A DNA stretch of 64,000 nt from Polaribacter reichenbachii (GTDB lineage Bacteria; Bacteroidota; Bacteroidia; Flavobacteriales; Flavobacteriaceae), in the NCBI RefSeq assembly GCF_001975665.1, contig NZ_CP019419.1, forward strand, positions 3,579,501 through 3,643,500, written 5' to 3'. Positions 63,894-64,000 of the stretch are shown here, piece by piece (within the stretch, counting starts at the first letter, position 1; each line of letters starts with the position of its first letter). The notes beneath the pieces are model-generated. The model made no database searches. It saw only the letters and a list, made by a program, of their open reading frames with translations, and was not told the origin of the DNA. The position numbers and the translations under genes are program-made.

Positions 63894-64000
63894 ATGGAAA
63901 ACAAACAACTAACTCCTTGGCAACGTTTTATTGGATTGTTGAGATTAGAGAAAAGAGATATTTTTCAGATCTTTTATTATGCTATTTTTGGCGGATTTGT
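63894..64000 (+). CDS. probable ABC transporter, 5-prime fragment
   Basis: ATG at 63894 opens a frame that runs off the window: MENKQLTPWQRFIGLLRLEKRDIFQIFYYAIFGGF. The pattern of a short polar N-terminus followed by a first membrane helix resembles the ATP-binding cassette exporters (HlyB-like, fused permease and ATPase) that follow TetR genes in other Flavobacteriaceae, as I recall. Only 35 residues are visible, so the assignment is tentative. Confidence 0.4.
   Translation, partial: MENKQLTPWQRFIGLLRLEKRDIFQIFYYAIFGGF

Overview
The window is a stretch of chromosome from a marine-type flavobacterium (Bacteroidota, Flavobacteriaceae; the protein sequences feel closest to Polaribacter/Tenacibaculum, but this is from memory and untested). 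The grounds are very low GC, A-rich leaders without Shine-Dalgarno sites, promoter cores of the Bacteroidota form TAnnTTTG, a fused lpxC-fabZ gene in the order lpxD, lpxC-fabZ, lpxA, efp, lpxD-like, sucD, the type IX secretion regulator PorX, a secreted protein with a type IX C-terminal sorting domain, and two large TonB-dependent receptors. No rRNA, tRNA, CRISPR array, integrase or transposase was seen.

Layout. 1-6100: a repeat-rich DUF2807 lipoprotein, an NTF2-like secreted protein, an AraC-type DNA-binding protein beside an AhpD-like protein, a prohibitin-like protein, a large von Willebrand-like membrane protein and a 69-residue small protein. 6.3-17.2 kb (minus strand): fabG, an M16 peptidase lipoprotein, then the lipid A/EF-P/sucD operon headed by an HD phosphohydrolase. 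17.4-23.8 kb: porX, a DUF1287 protein, tsaE, an alanine dehydrogenase-like protein lacking the catalytic residues, a DUF4258-type protein, a YdeI/TrmH pair and a sirtuin whose catalytic His is a Tyr. 23.8-28.3 kb: a signalling island (STAS-like protein, hidden 59-codon ORF, LytTR regulator, HPt, soluble histidine kinase, FIST protein, single-domain receiver). 28.4-42.6 kb: an Oar-like TonB receptor, rpsF-rpsR-rplI, a fatty acid hydroxylase, a catalytically complete ald, an ECF sigma/membrane protein/outer-membrane protein set, a TPR protein and priA, which seems to start at ATT. 42.6-46.3 kb: a tandem pair of MEST-like alpha/beta hydrolases, one without its nucleophile, and bipA. 46.4-54.5 kb: a complete TPP-riboswitch-controlled thiamin operon (thiS, thiC, tenI-like, thiD, thiE, thiG, thiH, a small alpha-beta-barrel protein, thiF with rhodanese domain), whose spacers carry several related dispersed palindromic repeats. 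54.5-64 kb: a mini-LETM1-like protein, a type IX secreted beta-helix/ricin-lectin protein, proline dehydrogenase, aroB, a second TonB receptor, a cold-shock protein, a TetR regulator and the start of a probable ABC exporter.

How the parts fit. Most of the window is housekeeping (lipid A, fatty acid, thiamin, translation, shikimate). The parts most worth following are (i) the FIST-kinase-HPt-LytTR operon, which has the gene content of NosP-type nitric-oxide relays; (ii) a set of enzyme paralogues in which defining catalytic residues are replaced; (iii) the nested repeat elements in the thiamin operon; and (iv) two promoters sharing AACC-N17-GTCT, one in front of an ECF sigma gene, suggesting a regulon member inside the same window.
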